From: Leishmania martiniquensis
Taxonomy: Eukaryota > Euglenozoa > Kinetoplastea > Trypanosomatida > Trypanosomatidae
DNA: 64,000 bases
NCBI RefSeq assembly: GCF_017916325.1
Contig: NC_090155.1
Span: forward strand, 285,501 to 349,500
Direction: 5' to 3'
The notes below the pieces were generated by a model. The model saw only the letters and a program-made list of their open reading frames with translations. It did not search any database and was not told the origin of the DNA. The translations under genes were made by a program, and so were the position numbers. This document shows positions 61,301 through 64,000 of the stretch, in pieces. Positions within the stretch are counted from its first letter, which is position 1. Each line of letters opens with the position of its first letter.

Positions 61301-64000
61301 ATGCGGTCTTGGCCTTGGCAGAGCGGCTGCTTATCGTCTTCGTCATGCCATGCGTGCGCGTGTTGCCGCCTGCGCCGATGGTCTACGACGTAATGGAGGA
61401 TGTGCTTCGACTCTTTGCCCGCGTCAGTGTCCCCGACCTACAGGCGCGTGCAGTGTTACCGTACGGCGAGAACGCTGCCATGCCTTTGCACATGTTCGAC
61501 TGGCTTCAAGAACTGCTGCCCTCGGTAAAGTTTGTGGTCGCGTACCGGACGAAGCAGCAGCTCCTGCAGATGGAGGCGTTGCAAGGGTGGCCTCCGTCGC
61601 CGCGGGTGCACCCGCACGATGCGCTGCTGCGCAAGGAGCGGGAGGCGCTTCTGTCGCAGTCGCTAAAGCGTCTGAACGCTGAAAACCTGGAGGAATACCG
61701 AGCGCTGCTGCGCCCGATTTTGTATGCGGAGCCGCTGCTTGTCGCGCATCGCCTGTTTATCCAAGCGGTCGGCTACAACAACAATTTTCTCGACATTCAC
61801 ACCCGTCTCCTGCGCGGATTGCCCGGGGCGGTGCTGATGCTTATCGTGCAGCAGGGCCTTTTGCTCATGACTCGCTATGCGGCAGAAGAAAGAGTCGCAG
61901 GCGTCAATGGTGGGGAGAACCGCGTGGCCGTCTTGGCCACCTTTCTCGCGACGCTGTGGCGCGACAACCTGGACACGGTGGATGGCACGCTGCTGGTGCG
62001 GCACGTAGAGCTGGCCCTGCGCAGCAACAGTGGGGACAGTTTACTGCTCGGCACGGAGCTCTGTAAAGCCCTCCTCGCCGTGATGGCGCATCGTGCTCTG
62101 GAGCACGAGGAAAAATACAACCCCGTGCAGCTGCAGGCGCTCGCCTACTCGTCCGCCACGACCTCTTTGTTCGGCAGAGGCACCATGACGTCCTTTCGAG
62201 TCGGCTACTGGAAGGACACCGCCAGCAGCGCGCAACTGCTGCTATCGCCGGTGGACGTTTTCGTCGGTGCTCAGCGAGTGCTGTTGGCTGCCCTGAGGCA
62301 GCCGTGCCTAGTGCCCACCCAGGGCGACGAAGAGGTCGAGGGCAATGAGGAGGAGCACAGGACGCAGCCTGCTACGGCTGCCTCTTCGGAGCACCGCTTC
62401 ACCCTCGGCCAACAGACACTCCTTCACCTCTGCCGCCTCCAAAGCTGCATCTACGAGCTGCAGCGTGACCTCGACGGCGGCGCTGAGCTGATCCTCCTGT
62501 CATCAGCAGAACGCTACAACACGATCAATGACATGCTGTTGGTGCTGGAGGAGATGTCGCCTCCGCCGACGGAGCGTACGGTGTTGGAGCACCTGTGCGC
62601 CCGCGTGCACCAAGTCGCCCTCCCTCATGTGGCGTCTCTCATCGAAACGCAGCAGCGCCGCAAGTTTGAGTGGGCGTTGTCTTCTGCCAGCAGCGGCGGT
62701 GCTATGCCGTCAGACGCGGTGTACGGGGTGCCAGCTCCCGTCTCCGTAGGGGAGGCTGTGGGGACTGTGGATGCGCCAGTGCTGCCTCCGGTCGCGCAGC
62801 TCCTGCAGTACTTCACTGCCGCCCACTTCGAGTACAGCCCAGATCCCTACAACGCCTCCCGATACGAGTGGCAGCAATGCATGGAGCGAGCCCAAGGCCT
62901 GGCGGGCCAGGACTCACGTCGGAGAAAGCCTGCCGTCTCGGCGAGTACACGGCGTGCTGTATCCATCATGGCGTGGTTGAATGCCGAGGCAGAGCGCATA
63001 GATGCGGAGGAGTGCATGCATAAGCACCTCCACACCTCCTCCGCCGCCGCCCGTGCAGCACTGCTGCAGCTGATTGAGCGCGAGCTTGCTTCTCCCTCGG
63101 GACCGCTCGCGTCTGAGGCCGATGACCGTCTTTTGGAGCTCGCCGTGTCCTACCTCCTGCCTCGTGCTGTGCTGAACCTCCGTGAGGCGGCAACGGTGGC
63201 CGCCTTCTTCACGTGGCTCTTCCAGGAAGCCACACCCTCGCGCACGTCCGCAGCGGCAGTGGGGCATGACGAGTCTGCGCAGGAGCGGTGGTCTCTGCAT
63301 TGCCGTGCCATTGATCTTGCGTTGACGTTCGTCACGGCGGCCTTCACCTTCTTTGTGGGCTTCACGGATGGCGAGTGCAAGCGACTAGGGTGCGTGCTGC
63401 AGCGCCTTTTGCAGATACCCTCTCTCAGTGCCCATCAGCAGCAGCTGGACGCAGCGGCGCGCCTGTCACCATTGCTACTGAAGTGTATTCGGGCTCTCTC
63501 CGCTCGCGCGAGACCCGGAAACGAGGCTGCTGCAGCCGTCGGGGCAGGGGCTCGAGTGCTCGGCGATCGGGACGGGTGCGCTACAGAAGCGATATCGCCC
63601 GGCAACAGCGCAGCAGGTGGGGCCGGGGCTGCGGCGCACGGGGACAGTGCGGCCGTCAAGACCGGCGGCCTCCGCGCTGTCAGCTGCTCTGTCTTCGAGC
63701 GTTTTCTTCCGGCGGCGCATGGCGGTCTTATCAACGGCAACGGCTCGAGCAGCCGCGAGCGCGCCGGCCCAGCGTCCCTGCTGAGCTTGGCAATCGCGCG
63801 AGGGCTCGTGTCGTCGGCAGCCCAGCCGAACGAGCCACTATCGGCGGCTTCCCCTGCTGTTGATGCCGCAGCTGGCGCCCTCCCCGCCGTCCCGCTCCAG
63901 TTAGAGTCGCACCTCAGCAGGGCAATGATACAGCTACTCACGCATGAGCAAGATGTGCCCGCCTACGCTCACCGAAACCTCTTCCTCGTCCTTGAGCAGC
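58387..64000 (+). CDS. THO complex subunit 2-like protein (partial, 3' end outside the window)
   Basis: 1871 residues visible with no stop, so the gene runs off the window. The protein is helical throughout, with Ala/Ser/Gly-rich loops. Several segments match THOC2/Tho2 in order: SRYEWQQCMERAQ near 1492 (THO2 has an SRYExE segment at this point), SYLLPRAVLNLREAATVAAFF near 1588 (the THO2 C-terminal domain has F-P-R-x-x-x-x-P-x-D-A-x-Y-x-x-x-F), TDGECKRLGCVLQRLL near 1660 (T-E-x-E-A-x-x-x-G-R-F-L in THO2), and AYAHRNLFLVLEQ at the very end (Y-M-H-I-R-N-x-x-x-V-L). An upstream helical block near 1190-1250 fits the THO2 middle part. THO couples transcription to mRNP assembly and export in the nucleus. 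The similarity is dispersed but ordered; a profile search would settle it. Confidence 0.6.
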   Translation, partial: MEARAPKSSGVTAESLYRDVVWPALWKVLQLASPPSTPANAYAGASSGAAEHVRCARCLQRAVTQALVQLLRTACRNPVTSSMSGVPLAVLHEVVSHLLLHPHGSEQAATSQFVPEEQRGVLDSAEASPAAAAAAVEVERLYLLVCAAIQLSAQMDVSRVAAFKIASTTGAGAASATAAGITAASQLPWGVAQASKSVVAGIFALSSCINSSPASSPLSMASDATPSVLGPPPSSMAAAASPQQLQQQQLSVHHLWLTFLFVYLQQLSSHTPKDTTAYGRFFASCGNESRRRLAITPVLTDSDDDGVDISGAIMRQSTAASEIAALQAWSNVSVDLLRDTIARTRFRRAALLFKSYVPHMLMQAPTMTFLLADALSEFARSWTALTRCIPAGCMAEDVVCRLARYDTRSVVRDDHPNTPSQQWQQCVDLLRAYGDRLTLLLGTGTLHGHLVATTLCAVLSALYVLPHTRVCAPMPSAAEAGPTTAGAAAAARGKRDEEAAVLEIEAAHRQPRRTSILSIAGSATTPPDGGESLISEAEWRLRHYAPFGQLLAYARILELQKVHLFAVTTAQLRVGRSVAQQVEHTRMLALAALYCGVAGWDLTVLMYHFAECPLNPFGGPDTLPPALPTSALARYTASVQQYVELTRAELIMDVPFTELRAHDCSDGGGGGRAVGPRHHGMRRGGVALSEQPQQQRFLPHSSSSSIPSRGELRTRRFMRIVHPDPVLLNWRLHLTATEALVATAATPDSHSAAAVGGGSISTAAAATNSLTSSPSTTSVLTANSASGSASAGSGVSDVLLSPCCLIRDVLVSGQYALAAAGMRYLADPPVPRVAGTQEAKAGAHSVNVLLLPRRAYPQHISVTYYLSTLLRRWLQRWEVADQQRQMDRADTAAAMQLRDEAYHVLSSFVPILSVAQSHMANQSLLVRLLVRMSRMCETTVAAAVTAAAAATAPAPGVAMALSSGGVVPPSPNAVLALAERLLIVFVMPCVRVLPPAPMVYDVMEDVLRLFARVSVPDLQARAVLPYGENAAMPLHMFDWLQELLPSVKFVVAYRTKQQLLQMEALQGWPPSPRVHPHDALLRKEREALLSQSLKRLNAENLEEYRALLRPILYAEPLLVAHRLFIQAVGYNNNFLDIHTRLLRGLPGAVLMLIVQQGLLLMTRYAAEERVAGVNGGENRVAVLATFLATLWRDNLDTVDGTLLVRHVELALRSNSGDSLLLGTELCKALLAVMAHRALEHEEKYNPVQLQALAYSSATTSLFGRGTMTSFRVGYWKDTASSAQLLLSPVDVFVGAQRVLLAALRQPCLVPTQGDEEVEGNEEEHRTQPATAASSEHRFTLGQQTLLHLCRLQSCIYELQRDLDGGAELILLSSAERYNTINDMLLVLEEMSPPPTERTVLEHLCARVHQVALPHVASLIETQQRRKFEWALSSASSGGAMPSDAVYGVPAPVSVGEAVGTVDAPVLPPVAQLLQYFTAAHFEYSPDPYNASRYEWQQCMERAQGLAGQDSRRRKPAVSASTRRAVSIMAWLNAEAERIDAEECMHKHLHTSSAAARAALLQLIERELASPSGPLASEADDRLLELAVSYLLPRAVLNLREAATVAAFFTWLFQEATPSRTSAAAVGHDESAQERWSLHCRAIDLALTFVTAAFTFFVGFTDGECKRLGCVLQRLLQIPSLSAHQQQLDAAARLSPLLLKCIRALSARARPGNEAAAAVGAGARVLGDRDGCATEAISPGNSAAGGAGAAAHGDSAAVKTGGLRAVSCSVFERFLPAAHGGLINGNGSSSRERAGPASLLSLAIARGLVSSAAQPNEPLSAASPAVDAAAGALPAVPLQLESHLSRAMIQLLTHEQDVPAYAHRNLFLVLEQ

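Noticed and set aside
1..64000. CRISPR arrays, bacterial operons, Shine-Dalgarno sites or insertion sequences
   Set aside because: Nothing of the kind was seen, and the genes are clearly eukaryotic; the only array is the 1-kb tandem repeat, which has no short repeat/spacer structure.

Overview
The window looks like a piece of a trypanosomatid nuclear chromosome, most likely Leishmania or a close relative in Leishmaniinae. The reasons are: 18 intron-less protein genes all on the + strand, as in a directional polycistronic cluster; high GC in coding sequence; long gaps full of pyrimidine tracts followed by AG, as expected for spliced-leader trans-splicing acceptors; and kinetoplastid-type proteins, including an RNase III editing-endonuclease-like protein. 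Starts were placed at the first plausible ATG downstream of an acceptor-like pyrimidine tract, because only ATG is expected as a start here. No tRNA, rRNA, CRISPR array or recognisable intact transposon was found.

Layout. 1-1980 is a pyrimidine-rich non-coding leader. 1981-13962 encodes a giant signalling protein of about 3993 residues: two cyclic-nucleotide-binding-like domains, a PAS domain, a degenerate histidine-kinase-like core, a receiver-like domain and a C-terminal STE-type protein kinase. Next come three genes, two of them tubulin-related: a Misato-like protein, a tubulin-tyrosine-ligase-like enzyme and a coiled-coil DM14-like protein. 22586-26584 holds about 3.75 nearly identical copies of a 1065-bp tandem repeat with no convincing protein gene. 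It is followed by NSF (membrane fusion) and a GRAM-like protein.

32.1-32.5 kb is an abrupt hyper-GC segment ending in an 18-base C run. It leads into a lower-GC block with a phosphopantetheinyl transferase, the copper chaperone SCO1/2 and a very large TruD/PUS7-like protein whose expected catalytic Asp appears to be replaced by Glu. GC returns to the usual level within the TruD-like gene. The remaining genes are largely in RNA metabolism: an unknown protein, a DEAD-box helicase of DDX51/Dbp6 type, a 55-residue small ORF, two neighbouring Elf1-type zinc-ribbon proteins, an RNase III/C2H2 protein with all four catalytic acidic residues, a ParB/sulfiredoxin-like small protein, an AATF/Bfr2 ribosome-biogenesis factor and, running off the end, a long helical protein that resembles THO complex subunit 2.

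The most interesting signals are the relic hybrid-histidine-kinase architecture inside a eukaryotic protein kinase, the THO2-like gene, the homogeneous 1-kb tandem array, and the TruD-like protein with an altered catalytic motif. All assignments come from reading motifs by eye; no database search was run.
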